Source: Intestinibacillus sp. Marseille-P6563 (lineage in GTDB: Bacteria > Bacillota > Clostridia > Oscillospirales > Butyricicoccaceae). Taken from it: a DNA stretch of 64,000 bases. The notes below the pieces were generated by a model. That model searched no databases and was not told where the DNA came from. It worked only from the letters and a program-made list of their open reading frames with translations. The position numbers and the translations under genes were made by a program. Positions 24,601 to 33,900 of this stretch are shown piece by piece (the first letter of the stretch is position 1; the number at the start of each line of letters is the position of its first letter). The stretch is taken from contig NZ_UWOD01000002.1 of the NCBI RefSeq assembly GCF_900604335.1, forward strand, positions 496,001 to 560,000. The letters run 5' to 3'.

Positions 24601-24801
24601 GGTGAAGTGGATTATGTTATTTCCACCTCGGCCAAGGGCCGTCATCCGGAGCTGGCAAGCGTAAAGATTCGTCGTGCAGCCGTAGAGCATGCTATCCCCT
24701 GTCTGACGGCGATCGATACAGCAAACGCTCTGCTAAGCTGTCTGGAATCCAATATGAAGATCGAGAACTGTGAAATGATCGACATCAACTCCATCAAGTA
24801 A
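21604..24801 (+). CDS. carB: Carbamoyl-phosphate synthase, large subunit
   Basis: A 1065-residue synthetase that makes carbamoyl phosphate from bicarbonate, ammonia and two ATP. It has the expected duplicated structure. The first ATP-grasp half begins with [20 protein letters not shown] near residue 9. The second begins with [20 protein letters not shown] near residue 548. Each contains a PSYVLGG/[7 protein letters not shown]-type glycine-rich loop. The C-terminal ~130 residues are the allosteric MGS-like domain. Translation is coupled to carA through a 10-base overlap. Directly after the stop codon begins the hairpin block at 24,810. Confidence 0.97.
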   Translation: [1065 protein letters not shown]

Positions 24802-24809
24802 TATGGGGT

Positions 24810-25070
24810 CTGGGGCCTGCGGCCCCAGCGCAGTCCAGCCGCGCAGGCTGGCCGCCCTTCCGAAGAAGGGCGGAACTCCCCTTCAAACGCCCGGCCAAAG
24901 CCGGGCGTTTGAACTTTTCTGTGCATGAAAAAAAGCGGTCCGCTTCGGCGGACCGCTTATCATTTACGGGATGGTTCAAAATCCGCGCTGCGGATTTTGA
25001 AAAGAATATTCCGCTGTCTGCGGACAGCGGCCAGCCTACGCGGCTGGAGCGCGCCGGGGCGCAACCCCGG
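24810..25070. repeat. Palindrome-dense intergenic element (nine hairpins, imperfect inverted-repeat ends)
   Basis: The whole 276-base gap between the convergent ends of carB and the next gene is filled with nine near-perfect hairpins: 24810-24828, 24835-24851, 24852-24873, 24884-24911, 24934-24957, 24977-24999, 25011-25030, 25031-25047 and 25054-25070. The two ends are imperfect inverted repeats of ~45 bases. The best-matching part is TCCAGCCGCGCAGGCTGGCC on the left and TCCAGCCGCGTAGGCTGGCC on the right (reverse complement). The hairpin at 24884-24911 followed by AACTTTT could terminate carB transcripts. It may be a MITE- or REP-like repeat or a compound terminator. Confidence 0.75.
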
Positions 25071-25077
25071 ACCCTGT

Positions 25078-26337
25078 TTAGGCTTTGTTCAGTTCCTGCA
25101 TGAGTTTTTCGGCAGCCAGCAGGATTCCGGCCTTGCCCGACGAATAGGTCAGGCCGCCCTGCATATAGCACACATACGGTTCGCGCATGGGCGCGTCAGC
25201 CGACAGTTCGATCGATGCACCCTGCACAAAGGCGCCTGCCGCCATGATGACCGGGTCATCATAACCGGGCATCGCCCACGGCTCAGGCGTTACGAACGAA
25301 TCGACCGGAGCCCCGGCCTGTACACCCTCACAGAACCGGCGCAGCGGTGCCGGTGCGCCAAAGGCAATGGTCTGGATAATGTCATACCGCGGGGTTTCGG
25401 GAGCCGGGTCCACGGTAAAGCCCAAGTCCTGCATGACCTGTGCACAGAAAATGGCGGTCTTGATGGCCTGCATGGTCACATGCGGCGCGAGGAACAAGCC
25501 CTGATAAAGCAGACGGTTCTGCCCCATCGTACAGCCGCACTCGCCGCCGATTCCAGGCGCAGTCAGGCGATACGCTGCATTTTCGACCAAATCGGCCCGG
25601 CCGACGATATAGCCGCCCGTCGGCGCCAAACCGCCGCCCGGATTCTTAATCAGCGAACCGGCGCACAAATCGGCGCCCACCTGAGTGGGTTCGATCGTTT
25701 CGGTGAACTCGCCATAGCAGTTATCAACCAGAATGGCAGCGTTCGGATTGACCTCCCGTACGACTGCACAAATCTCCCCGATCTGTGCGCACGAGAGCGT
25801 CTGCCGCACCGCATAGCCGCGCGACCGCTGGATGAATACCAGCTTGATTTTCGGGTCCGCGGCCGCCTGCCGAATGGCAGGCAGGTCGGGCAGACCGTCC
25901 TTCAAATCGACCTGCCGATAGCCGATGCCATAGCGCTTCATGCTGCCCGCGCAGTCGCCGGTAATGGTACCGAGCAGAGTGTCATAAGGCGCGCTGGTCA
26001 CGCTCAAAATCACATCGCCTGCCTGCACGGCCGAGAACATCGCGCACGACAGCGCATGGGTGCCATTGACAAAGCCAATGCGCACCAGACCGGCTTCCGC
26101 GCCGAATAGGTGGGCATAAATCTTGTCCAGCGTGTCGCGGCCCTGATCGTCATAGCCATAACCGGTCGTACCGGCAAACATGGTGTCCGACACGCGATGG
26201 CGACGGAACGCACCCAGAATCTTTTCGGTGTTCCGGTCACAAATTTCTTCCAACCGAGCAAAATAGGGCGCAATTTTGCGCTCAGCCTCCCGGCCGAGCG
26301 CATATGTCTGCTCGGAAATACCTAAATAGTTTTCCAT
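25078..26337 (-). CDS. PLP-dependent enzyme of the methionine gamma-lyase/aluminium resistance family
   Basis: A 419-residue fold type I PLP enzyme (Met_gamma_lyase family, PF06838). The PLP lysine is in SLIKNPGGGLAPTGGYI near residue 240; VDNCYGEF near residue 210 supplies the cofactor-binding Asp; and FVNGTHALSCAMF near residue 90 forms the phosphate-binding turn. The family is usually called aluminium resistance protein, but the reaction is poorly established; a carbon-sulfur lyase is plausible. AGGAAG lies 8 bases before the ATG. It is the last of the genes read leftward from tagO, 12 bases after the preceding gene. Confidence 0.85.
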   Translation of the reverse strand: MENYLGISEQTYALGREAERKIAPYFARLEEICDRNTEKILGAFRRHRVSDTMFAGTTGYGYDDQGRDTLDKIYAHLFGAEAGLVRIGFVNGTHALSCAMFSAVQAGDVILSVTSAPYDTLLGTITGDCAGSMKRYGIGYRQVDLKDGLPDLPAIRQAAADPKIKLVFIQRSRGYAVRQTLSCAQIGEICAVVREVNPNAAILVDNCYGEFTETIEPTQVGADLCAGSLIKNPGGGLAPTGGYIVGRADLVENAAYRLTAPGIGGECGCTMGQNRLLYQGLFLAPHVTMQAIKTAIFCAQVMQDLGFTVDPAPETPRYDIIQTIAFGAPAPLRRFCEGVQAGAPVDSFVTPEPWAMPGYDDPVIMAAGAFVQGASIELSADAPMREPYVCYMQGGLTYSSGKAGILLAAEKLMQELNKA

Positions 26338-26349
26338 CTTTTTAACTTC

Positions 26350-27120
26350 CTATGATTGATTTTGGGATTCCTGATAAACCGGGGTCGTTTCCCCCGGCAG
26401 AACAAACAGTGAATCGGCCGGTTCTTCGGTGCTGACCTGGATGTCCACCGCACGGGTCATCTTGCCGTTCTCCGAAAAGGAAGCCGACCGCAGCAGACCG
26501 GTCCGGGCCGATACCTTATAGACGCCGATTTGATTGCCGTTTTGGGTATCAACCGTCAGCAGCAGTTCATCGCCTTCCTGCACCAAAGCGCCGCCGGTGA
26601 TCTGCTCCTTCGGCAGGTCACACACGGTTTCATAGGTCGGCAGCATGGCGCTCTGGTCGGTCGTAAAGGCTCCTTGATTGCCCTGGGAGTAGGTGTCTGC
26701 TCCATTGCGCCAAGTGTAATAGGAGCCATTCCAAAGCAGTTCGGTGTACGCAATCGTACCTTCAGCGTCCAAATAGTCGGTGCGGTACGCGCCGTTTTTG
26801 ACCGTCTGTCGGCAGGCCACGGTGCCCGAGGTTTCACCATAATATAACCGGCTGACGATGGTCGCCGTATAGCTTTCCGCGCGGGACAGGCTGGCGATCA
26901 CACGCTGCACATTGCTGGCCGTGACCTGTACATCGCCTAAAATCTCCAAATTCTGTCCCAAAACCGCATCACTTTCCGGGGCTTTGGTGGTTTCGGAGGG
27001 CAGCACGACATCATCTTCGGTGCGGTATGCAGCGGTGGATAAAAACAGGCTGAGGAAAAGCGCGCCAACCAGCAGCAGCGCACCGATCGATGCAATCAGC
27101 GGTGGTTTTAACTTGGGCAT
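26350..27120 (-). CDS. Membrane-anchored protein, function unknown
   Basis: A 256-residue protein with one N-terminal membrane helix at residues ~8-29 and an extracytoplasmic region of ~220 residues. The outer domain (SLSRAESYTATIVSRLYY onward, with TYETVCDLPKEQI and DELLLTVDTQNGNQIGVYKV) has alternating strands and resembles germination/LolA-like lipoprotein folds, but I do not recognise a family and there is no lipobox. AAAGGAGGGG precedes ATG 27120. It lies 23 bases after mnaA and 12 bases before the PLP enzyme, so co-transcription is likely. Confidence 0.7.
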   Translation of the reverse strand: MPKLKPPLIASIGALLLVGALFLSLFLSTAAYRTEDDVVLPSETTKAPESDAVLGQNLEILGDVQVTASNVQRVIASLSRAESYTATIVSRLYYGETSGTVACRQTVKNGAYRTDYLDAEGTIAYTELLWNGSYYTWRNGADTYSQGNQGAFTTDQSAMLPTYETVCDLPKEQITGGALVQEGDELLLTVDTQNGNQIGVYKVSARTGLLRSASFSENGKMTRAVDIQVSTEEPADSLFVLPGETTPVYQESQNQS

Positions 27121-27143
27121 CGCTTTTCCCCTCCTTTGGGATA

Positions 27144-28292
27144 TTACGGTTCAAACCGCGCGGGGGCGTCATCCCGGCGGCCAAAATACTGCTCAATCGC
27201 CTGCACGATGCGCTGCGATGTTTTGCCGTCGCCATAGGGGTTGACGGCATGGGCCATCTGCGCATAGGCATCCGCGTTGTCAAACAGTTCGCAGGCCATG
27301 GCAAAGATGTTCTCCTCTTCGACGCCGGCCAGCTTGACCGTCCCGGCTTCGATGGCTTCCGGGCGTTCGGTTTCGCGGCGCAAAACGAGCACCGGCTTGC
27401 CCAAACCGGGCGCTTCCTCCTGCAAGCCACCCGAGTCGGTCATGACCAGATAGCAGCGCGCCATCAGGTTGTGCATCTCATCGACAGCCAGAGGCGCAAT
27501 CAGATGAATCCGCTCGTTGCCGCCCAGGAATTTTTCGGCGGTCTCACGGACATACGGGCTCAAATGCACCGGATAGACAAAGTGGACATCCGGATACTTT
27601 TCCGACAGACGCGCAATCGCCCGGCAGATATTTTCCATCGGCTCGCCGTAATTTTCGCGGCGGTGCGCGGTGACCAGTGCCACGCGGTTGGAAGCAAAGT
27701 CCAGGCTTTGCAGCGCCGGGTCACGGAAAGCAAAATCATCGCGCACGGTCAGATGGATGGCGTCTACGACCGTATTGCCACAGACAAAAACGCCGTCGCG
27801 GATGCCCTCTGCCGCCAGATTGGACTCATTGCGCACCGTGGGCGCAAAGTGCAGTTCGGCGATCTGGCCGGTCAGCTTGCGGTTCATCTCCTCCGGGAAG
27901 GGGGAGTATTTGTCAAACGTGCGTAGGCCGGCTTCCACGTGACCAACCGGAATCTTGTGGTAAAAAGCGGCCAGTGCCCCGGCAAAGGTGGTCGATGTAT
28001 CACCATGCACCAGGACGATGTCGGGCTTTGCTTCGTCCAGAACGGTGTCCAGGCCGCGCAGCGACTTTTCGGTGATGGTTGCCAGCGTCTGGCGCGGCTC
28101 CATAATATCCAGGTCATAGTCGGGCTTGATTTTGAAAATCTCGAGCACCTGGTCGAGCATCTGCCGATGCTGCGCGGTCACGCAGACAATGCTCTCGGTG
28201 TTTTCGCACTGTTCCAGCGCACGCACCAGCGGCGCCATTTTGATGGCTTCCGGCCGGGTGCCGAATACGGTCATGACTTTAATCTTTTCCAT
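27144..28292 (-). CDS. mnaA: UDP-N-acetylglucosamine 2-epimerase (non-hydrolysing)
   Basis: Interconverts UDP-GlcNAc and UDP-ManNAc in the cytoplasm, supplying ManNAc for teichoic acid linkage units or other wall glycans. The 382-residue protein starts MEKIKVMTVFGTRPEAIKM, the family N terminus. VTAHRREN near residue 203 and MTDSGGLQEEAPGLGKPVLV near residue 285 hold conserved nucleotide-sugar contacts. GAGGAG precedes ATG 28292; a longer in-frame reading to 28340 is less likely because it would overlap the tagO end more deeply without its own ribosome binding site. Overlap with tagO is 14 bases, indicating coupled translation. Confidence 0.93.
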   Translation of the reverse strand: MEKIKVMTVFGTRPEAIKMAPLVRALEQCENTESIVCVTAQHRQMLDQVLEIFKIKPDYDLDIMEPRQTLATITEKSLRGLDTVLDEAKPDIVLVHGDTSTTFAGALAAFYHKIPVGHVEAGLRTFDKYSPFPEEMNRKLTGQIAELHFAPTVRNESNLAAEGIRDGVFVCGNTVVDAIHLTVRDDFAFRDPALQSLDFASNRVALVTAHRRENYGEPMENICRAIARLSEKYPDVHFVYPVHLSPYVRETAEKFLGGNERIHLIAPLAVDEMHNLMARCYLVMTDSGGLQEEAPGLGKPVLVLRRETERPEAIEAGTVKLAGVEEENIFAMACELFDNADAYAQMAHAVNPYGDGKTSQRIVQAIEQYFGRRDDAPARFEP

Positions 28293-29412
28293 CTTGCTGC
28301 TCCTCTTGTTCGGATGTTTGCGCCTCTTCGCTGGGCTCATTTAAGATGCGTTCGATGCTTTCTTTGGATGCCTTGCGGCGGTTGACCAAAATCCACGCGC
28401 CGACGGCAATGGCCAAAATCGCCGCTAAGAGCAGCAGCATGGCCTTGGCTTCGCCGCTGGTGGTCAGCACGACAGCCGCCAGACCAAGCGTGCCGCTGAT
28501 GGCATACAAAATCGCGACCGCCTGCTTGACGTTAAAGCCCATATCCACCAGACGATGGTGCACATGGCCGCGGTCAGGGCTCATCGGGCTGCGACCCTCG
28601 AGCACGCGCCGGGTGATGGCCGAAACCGTATCAAAAATCGGCAGACCCAAAATCAGCAGCGGCACGGCGAACGAAATGACCGCGTAAAATTTGAAAAATC
28701 CGCTGATGGACATGGTTGCAAGCATGTATCCCAGGAATGTAGACCCGGTATCGCCCATGAAAATCTCAGCCGGGTTGAAGTTATACGGGATAAAGCCCAG
28801 GCAAGCGCCGGTCAGGCAGGCCATGACAATCGCGACGCCGATCTCATAGTTGAGCAGAGCAACGGCCAGCATGGTCAGCGACGCGATCGACGACACGCCG
28901 ACCGCCAGACCGTCCAGACCGTCGATCAGGTTGACGGCATTGGTGATGCCGACGATCCAAACGATGGTCACCGGGATGGCAAATACGCCGAGCGAAAAAT
29001 ACGGGTCATCCGAAAACGGGTTGAAGCTGGTAAAAAACTCGATCTTCATCCCGCCCACGCAGACCGGGATGGCGGCAGCGATGATCTGCACCAGGAACTT
29101 AAATTTGGCGCCCAATGCCAGCACATCGTCAAAAATACCGAGCACGACAATAATCATCGCGCCGAGCAGCACGCTGAGCATCTGCATATCAAACCGGTAA
29201 AACACCAGCATAGCGCCCAAAAAGCCGATGAAGATCGCCAGACCACCCAAACGCGGGATGGGCTGCTTGTGCATGCGGCGGCTGTCCTTAGGCACATCGA
29301 TGGCGCCGATCTTATAGGCAAACCGCTTGACAAAAGGGGTCAATGCGTAGGAAAGCACGCCTGCCAGCACAAACGCGCCAATGATCATTCCGATCACTTG
29401 ATATTCCGACAT
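28279..29412 (-). CDS. tagO: Undecaprenyl-phosphate GlcNAc-1-phosphate transferase (MraY/WecA/TagO family)
   Basis: An integral membrane enzyme that loads GlcNAc-1-phosphate onto undecaprenyl phosphate, the first committed step of wall teichoic acid or similar polymers. The 377-residue protein has about ten hydrophobic segments. It shows the family motifs KDSRRMHKQPIPRLGG near residue 40, NAVNLIDGLDGLAVG near residue 160 (catalytic Asp region), FMGDTGSTFLGY near residue 218 and a His-rich loop HVHHRLVDMGF near residue 285. The C-terminal ~30 residues are an acidic, Gln-rich cytoplasmic tail. Together with mnaA it starts a ManNAc-GlcNAc linkage unit. GGAGAGG precedes ATG 29412. Confidence 0.93.
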   Translation of the reverse strand: MSEYQVIGMIIGAFVLAGVLSYALTPFVKRFAYKIGAIDVPKDSRRMHKQPIPRLGGLAIFIGFLGAMLVFYRFDMQMLSVLLGAMIIVVLGIFDDVLALGAKFKFLVQIIAAAIPVCVGGMKIEFFTSFNPFSDDPYFSLGVFAIPVTIVWIVGITNAVNLIDGLDGLAVGVSSIASLTMLAVALLNYEIGVAIVMACLTGACLGFIPYNFNPAEIFMGDTGSTFLGYMLATMSISGFFKFYAVISFAVPLLILGLPIFDTVSAITRRVLEGRSPMSPDRGHVHHRLVDMGFNVKQAVAILYAISGTLGLAAVVLTTSGEAKAMLLLLAAILAIAVGAWILVNRRKASKESIERILNEPSEEAQTSEQEEQQDGKD

Positions 29413-29483
29413 GATTCTTAAATCCTCTCCATCACGCGCTTTCCAACCGGAAAACGCGCTGTGTAAATTTCAAAACAAGCGCC

Positions 29484-30485
<1,002 letters not shown>

Positions 30486-30562
30486 GACACTCATACTTCC
30501 TTTGATCCTGAAACTAGCATGGCCGCAGCCGCCATTTCGATGCGTTTCCATACTTAGTCATT

Positions 30563-30591
30563 ATCTTATCACAAATTTTGTATTCATGCAA
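30563..30591 (-). promoter_or_regulatory. trpS promoter
   Basis: On the minus strand TTGCAT (30591-30586), a 17-base spacer and TAAGAT (30568-30563) with a TGA extension. Confidence 0.65.
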
Positions 30592-30728
30592 TGTTTTGAC
30601 CGATTTTCCGATAAAATTGTTGTTTTTCACGCCTTCTCGCACAAAATACAGACGCTCCCCCGCCCGACTTCTTTCGCGCCGGTGCGCCCCTGCCAGTTGC
30701 CTGTGAACGGCACGCAGGCGGCAAACGA

Positions 30729-30757
30729 TTGACAGTCCCCAGCCGAGCGGGTATGAT
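30729..30757 (+). promoter_or_regulatory. glpK promoter
   Basis: Perfect TTGACA (30729-30734) and TATGAT (30752-30757) with a 17-base spacer. No gene is seen between this and trpS. Confidence 0.85.
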
Positions 30758-30785
30758 AGAAAAAAGACCGAAAAGAGGGACCTCC

Positions 30786-32270
30786 ATGAGCCGTTATCTT
30801 CTGGCGCTCGATCAGGGAACCACCAGTTCCCGCGCCATTTTATTTGACGAAAACCAGCATATTGCGGGCGTTGCCCAGCGGGAACTGACCCAAATCTTCC
30901 CCCACGAAGGCTGGGTGGAACAAAACCCGGTCGAGATTTATTCAAGCCAATATGCTGTTATGATGGAAGTGCTGGCAGCGGCCGGCGTGCCCGCCAGCGA
31001 AGTGGCGGGCATCGGCATCGTCAACCAGCGCGAAACGACTATCCTGTGGGACCGCGCGACCGGTATGCCCATTTACAACGCCATCGTCTGGCAGTGCCGC
31101 CGCACGGCATCCATTGTGGACGAGCTGATCGCACAGGGGCTGGGCGACCACATCCGGCAAGTGACCGGTCTGGTGCCGGACGCTTATTTTTCGGGCACCA
31201 AGATCAAATGGATTCTCGACCATGTGGAAGGCGCACGCGAAAAGGCCGCACGCGGCGAGATTCTCTTTGGCACGGTCGATACCTGGTTGGCCTGGAAGCT
31301 GACCGGCGGCGAAGTGCATGTCACCGACGCGACCAACGCTTCGCGCACTATGATCTACGATATTCACAAGGGCGATTGGGACGATACCCTGCTGCGCGCG
31401 CTGGACATCCCGCGCGCCATGCTGCCCACCGTCTGCCCGTCCAGCCATATTTATGGTTTGGTGGCGATGCCGGGGGCCAAAATCCCGCTCGCGGGCATGG
31501 CGGGCGACCAACAGTCGGCTCTGTTCGGCCAGACCTGTTTCGATCCGGGTGACGCCAAGAATACTTATGGCACCGGCTGCTTTTTGCTGATGAACACGGG
31601 TACACAGGCGGTCAGCAGTCAGAACGGCCTGCTGACGACCATTGCCATCCAGCTTGGGGACGAAGTCCAGTATGCCCTGGAAGGCAGCGTCTTTGTGGGC
31701 GGCGCGGTCATCCAGTGGCTGCGCGATGAGATGCGCTTTTTCAGCGAGAGCCGCGACGCCGAATATTATGCGTCCAAGGTGCCCGATACGGGCGGCGTGT
31801 ATTTTGTGCCTGCCTTCACCGGCCTGGGCGCGCCCTATTGGGACATGTATGCCCGCGGATGCTTAGTCGGTCTGACGCGCGGCACCACGCGCGAGCACAT
31901 CATCCGTGCCGCGCAGGAGTCCATCGCCTATCAGTCGGGGGATTTACTCGCCGCCATGGCGCGTGACTGCGGCCGTCCGCTGGGCGCGCTGAAAGTGGAT
32001 GGCGGCGCCAGCCGGGACAGCTTCCTGATGCAATTCCAGGCCGACATTTCGGCCTGCCCCATCCACCGGCCGGTCATCCGGGAAACGACCGCTCTGGGCG
32101 CCGCCTATCTGGCAGGCCTCGCCACCGGCGTATGGAAAGACCGGGATGAACTGCGGCAGCTTTGGCAATGTGACCGCGTTTACACCCCGCAGATGGAAGA
32201 AACCACCCGGCAAACCCTGCTCGCCGGATGGAACAAGGCGGTTGGCCGCAGCCTGAACTGGGCAAAATAA
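30786..32270 (+). CDS. glpK: Glycerol kinase
   Basis: Phosphorylates glycerol to glycerol 3-phosphate with ATP, feeding lipid synthesis or glycolysis. The 494-residue protein is of the FGGY family: [16 protein letters not shown] near residue 5 (phosphate 1), [14 protein letters not shown] near residue 162, and the ATP-binding [17 protein letters not shown] near residue 400 are clear. ATG 30786 follows GAGGGA at 5 bases. No glpF or glpD lies beside it. Downstream the natural terminator seems to have been separated from the gene by the IS110 element. Confidence 0.96.
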   Translation: MSRYLLALDQGTTSSRAILFDENQHIAGVAQRELTQIFPHEGWVEQNPVEIYSSQYAVMMEVLAAAGVPASEVAGIGIVNQRETTILWDRATGMPIYNAIVWQCRRTASIVDELIAQGLGDHIRQVTGLVPDAYFSGTKIKWILDHVEGAREKAARGEILFGTVDTWLAWKLTGGEVHVTDATNASRTMIYDIHKGDWDDTLLRALDIPRAMLPTVCPSSHIYGLVAMPGAKIPLAGMAGDQQSALFGQTCFDPGDAKNTYGTGCFLLMNTGTQAVSSQNGLLTTIAIQLGDEVQYALEGSVFVGGAVIQWLRDEMRFFSESRDAEYYASKVPDTGGVYFVPAFTGLGAPYWDMYARGCLVGLTRGTTREHIIRAAQESIAYQSGDLLAAMARDCGRPLGALKVDGGASRDSFLMQFQADISACPIHRPVIRETTALGAAYLAGLATGVWKDRDELRQLWQCDRVYTPQMEETTRQTLLAGWNKAVGRSLNWAK

Positions 32271-32405
32271 AATCGAAAGACCTGCTAATAAAAGTCAAGT
32301 AGAAATTTCAGATTTTTTAGGGAGGCAAAAAGGCAACACAAAATCAAGCCGCTGAGCATCTCAAAATTAAAACGGCGGCCAGCCAGATGGTATAGCACAA
32401 GAAAA

Positions 32406-33614
32406 TCAGTCGTGTTCCAGGGAATCCAAGTAGGATTCCACAGAAGCGTAGTAGATACGCAGGAACTTATTTGCGGAGGCCATCATGTAGACACGGTAGG
32501 GCTTGCCTTCGGAGCGTTTCTTGTTCATGAACTGGTAGACCGGCTCATTCATTGGAGCATGCTGTAGGATGACACTCATCACCAGAAAGAGCGTTCTGCG
32601 CAGCGAAGCAGATCCGCGTTTGGAAATGCTGCGGCTACGGACATCCATTTGGCCGGATTGGTAGGGTGGGGCGTCAATGCCCGCAAAGGCCACCAGCGCT
32701 TTCTTGGAATGAAAACGGCGCACATCGCCAATTTCAGCCATGAGTTGAGGGCCGAGAGTAGGGCCAACACCAAACATCTCCATCACCACAGGATACTCCG
32801 GCAGAGAAGCCGCCAGGGACTGCATCTCCTGTTTGAGAGCAGCTAATGCGGAGGAAGTTGCCCGGAGTTGGGAAATAGCCTGTTCCACCAAAAGTTTTGC
32901 CGTATCCGTTTTGGGCATGACACCGAAGTGCCCACGGGCGGCGGCATAAATGTCCAGCGCCTTGCCTTCACTGAAATTGTAGCCGTACTTCTTGCACCAC
33001 TTCTGGTATTTGGCGGCAAAGGCCTTCTCAGACAGGTCACAAACGCACTCGCGATGCCAAAAAGTAGCTACAAAGTCTATCCACTTCTCGCGGCCATCGT
33101 CGCGGGGCGGACTGGTGAACAGGCGGTTTGCATCTGGAAAAGTAGTGTCCAGCAGGGAGATCAGGTTATTCTTCAGCATGGTCTGTACTTTTGAATACTG
33201 CTGGTATTGCCGGTAGCAAGCCTTCAACATGAGACGAGTGTCCTCTTCCGGGACATATCTCGGCAGCGTGAGCCAGTGGTCAAGGCCGTAGTTGGCCAGC
33301 TTTATAGCGTCCTTCTTGTCGGTCTTGGCCCGTCTTAAACTGTTGTTCCCATAGTCGTGTACCAACATTGCATTGACTACGGAAACATAAAGCCCCGCGT
33401 CGTGGAGCAGCCAAGCCACCGGCGCGTGGTAATTACCCGTGGATTCCATCACCACACGGGTCTCGCCGTCCAAGCTTTTGAGTAGCCCTGCCAGCTCGCT
33501 CAGTTCATTGGCGGTATGACGTACTTCAAAAGGTGAAACCACCACTTCTCCGAAAGGCCGCATGACGGCGATCATGCTTTTCCCTTTGGAAACATCGATG
33601 CCAACGCAGTTCAT
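32406..33614 (-). CDS. IS110-family transposase/recombinase
   Basis: A 402-residue DEDD-type recombinase, the usual length, apparently intact. The N-terminal RuvC-like domain (DEDD_Tnp_IS110) holds Asp in NCVGIDVSKGK near residue 6, Glu in VVMESTGNYHA near residue 60 and the Asp pair in RRAKTDKKDAIKLANYGLDH near residue 105. The C-terminal Transposase_20 domain includes GVGPTLGPQLMAEIGDVRRF near residue 290, FAGIDAPPYQSG and the serine region SISKRGSASLRRTLF. GGAGG lies 8 bases before ATG 33614. In this family recombination is guided by a bridge RNA encoded in the noncoding end of the element. Confidence 0.92.
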   Translation of the reverse strand: MNCVGIDVSKGKSMIAVMRPFGEVVVSPFEVRHTANELSELAGLLKSLDGETRVVMESTGNYHAPVAWLLHDAGLYVSVVNAMLVHDYGNNSLRRAKTDKKDAIKLANYGLDHWLTLPRYVPEEDTRLMLKACYRQYQQYSKVQTMLKNNLISLLDTTFPDANRLFTSPPRDDGREKWIDFVATFWHRECVCDLSEKAFAAKYQKWCKKYGYNFSEGKALDIYAAARGHFGVMPKTDTAKLLVEQAISQLRATSSALAALKQEMQSLAASLPEYPVVMEMFGVGPTLGPQLMAEIGDVRRFHSKKALVAFAGIDAPPYQSGQMDVRSRSISKRGSASLRRTLFLVMSVILQHAPMNEPVYQFMNKKRSEGKPYRVYMMASANKFLRIYYASVESYLDSLEHD

Positions 33615-33838
33615 CCATATTCCTCCAATACAAAGAATCTGCAACCGGAGTCCATCTTTTCTCGCTGCCGATTCAATCTATTGGGTGACGCGAACTCTCC
33701 GGCATCCGGTGGCTCAACCTGCTTAAATCGAACGCTACAACAAGAGGATGGCTAACAGTCTTTCCAACGGACATAGAAGCCCAAGGAGGGATAGGTCAGC
33801 CAGTTGCTCCTCTCATTGTAGCTTAGGCACGAGATGGA
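33615..33838 (-). ncRNA. Candidate bridge-RNA region of the IS110 element
   Basis: IS110-group elements encode their bridge RNA in the noncoding left end just upstream of the transposase. Here that region is ~220 bases with no gene and contains short hairpins and the sequence TTGGGCTTCTATGTCCGTTG on the minus strand. I place the RNA by position only and have not folded the loops. Confidence 0.4.
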
Positions 33839-33869
33839 GGGAAAGCCGGACTGGCTGCCCGGCTTTCCT
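33839..33869 (+). terminator. Orphaned terminator-like hairpin, probably that of glpK
   Basis: The stem GGAAAGCCGG/CCGGCTTTCC is a strong hairpin followed by TGTCC, so it lacks a good T run. It would end glpK transcripts if the IS element were absent. Confidence 0.5.
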
Positions 33870-33900
33870 GTCCAAATTTATTGTAATAGGTGGGATTTCC

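Larger units (their letters stand above)
32271..33838 (-). mobile_element. IS110-family insertion sequence (ends approximate)
   Basis: A full-length IS110-type transposase gene on the minus strand is flanked by noncoding regions of ~135 bases downstream and up to ~220 bases upstream. IS110 elements have no terminal inverted repeats and make no target duplication, so the exact ends cannot be read from this copy alone; the limits given are the gene-free space between glpK and the terminator at 33,839. The segment looks less GC-rich than its neighbours, consistent with transfer. Confidence 0.75.

Noticed and set aside
21859-24690. Long minus-strand open frames opposite carB
   Set aside because: They are antisense shadows of a fully conserved gene, with no start signals and no family resemblance.
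30486-30600. T-box leader before trpS, and likewise before leuS and aspS
   Set aside because: No AGGGTGGNACCGCG-type antiterminator sequence or specifier stem was found in any of the three upstream regions.
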